From Methylobacteriaceae bacterium (GTDB lineage Bacteria; Pseudomonadota; Alphaproteobacteria; Rhizobiales; Beijerinckiaceae), in the NCBI GenBank assembly GCA_031272615.1, contig JAISTL010000330.1, positions 1 through 6,020 of the forward strand: 6,020 bases of DNA, given 5' to 3'. The notes beneath the pieces were generated by a model that saw nothing but the letters and a program-made list of their open reading frames with translations, did not search any database and had not been told where the DNA came from. A program made the translations under genes and the position numbers. Each line of letters starts with the position of its first letter. Position 1 is the stretch's first letter. Shown piece by piece: positions 5,997 through 6,020 of the stretch.

Positions 5997-6020
5997 TGGC
6001 GGCGAAAATCAAAAAGGGCG
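5996..6020 (+). CDS. rplX: 50S ribosomal protein L24, N-terminal fragment (partial at right edge)
   Basis: Only eight codons are visible, MAAKIKKG, which matches the usual start of L24, an assembly-initiator protein that binds the 5' region of 23S rRNA. GGAGG (5984-5988), inside the end of rplN, is 7 nt before the ATG. The TGATG overlap with rplN repeats the arrangement seen at rplC–rplD and implies translational coupling. The assignment rests partly on gene order, since rplX follows rplN in nearly all bacteria. The conserved KOW motif lies beyond the edge. Confidence 0.88.

Overview
The window is a stretch of the conserved str–S10–spc ribosomal protein superoperon, with every gene on the + strand. 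The order is tuf (3' end), rpsJ, rplC, rplD, rplW, rplB, rpsS, rplV, rpsC, rplP, rpmC, rpsQ, rplN, rplX (5' end). The organism is most likely an alphaproteobacterium. DNA is GC-rich (roughly 60% by eye). The EF-Tu tail reads [13 protein letters not shown]...[11 protein letters not shown]2, S3, L14 and S17 have alphaproteobacterial-type sequences, and L3 and S3 carry the C-terminal tails common in that class. The order or genus cannot be fixed from this window.

Layout. Positions 1-121 are the last 39 codons of tuf. A 61-nt gap holding a GC hairpin leads to rpsJ (183-491). After a 46-nt gap with a GNRA-type hairpin over the rpsJ stop codon come rplC (538-1293), rplD (1293-1913) and rplW (1910-2206). 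These three are joined by 1- and 4-nt start/stop overlaps. rplB, rpsS, rplV, rpsC, rplP, rpmC and rpsQ follow with gaps of 1 to 30 nt. A 240-nt non-coding gap (5388-5627) then separates rpsQ from rplN. rplN overlaps the start of rplX by one base, and rplX runs off the right edge.

Function. All complete genes encode structural proteins of the 30S (S10, S19, S3, S17) or 50S (L3, L4, L23, L2, L22, L16, L29, L14, L24) subunit. tuf encodes the elongation factor that delivers aminoacyl-tRNA. The tight packing and start/stop overlaps point to co-transcription and translational coupling, which keeps the products near equimolar.

The only substantial non-coding region is the rpsQ–rplN gap. It contains a good intrinsic-terminator candidate (5512-5537) directly abutting a sigma70-like promoter candidate (TCGACA-N18-CATACT, 5537-5566), plus several other hairpins. 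This looks like a real boundary between an S10 and an spc transcription unit. No mobile element, CRISPR array, tRNA, rRNA, toxin/defence gene or novel protein family was found. The coding content is ordinary housekeeping, and the items worth a second look are RNA-level structures in the gaps and the low-complexity protein tails.
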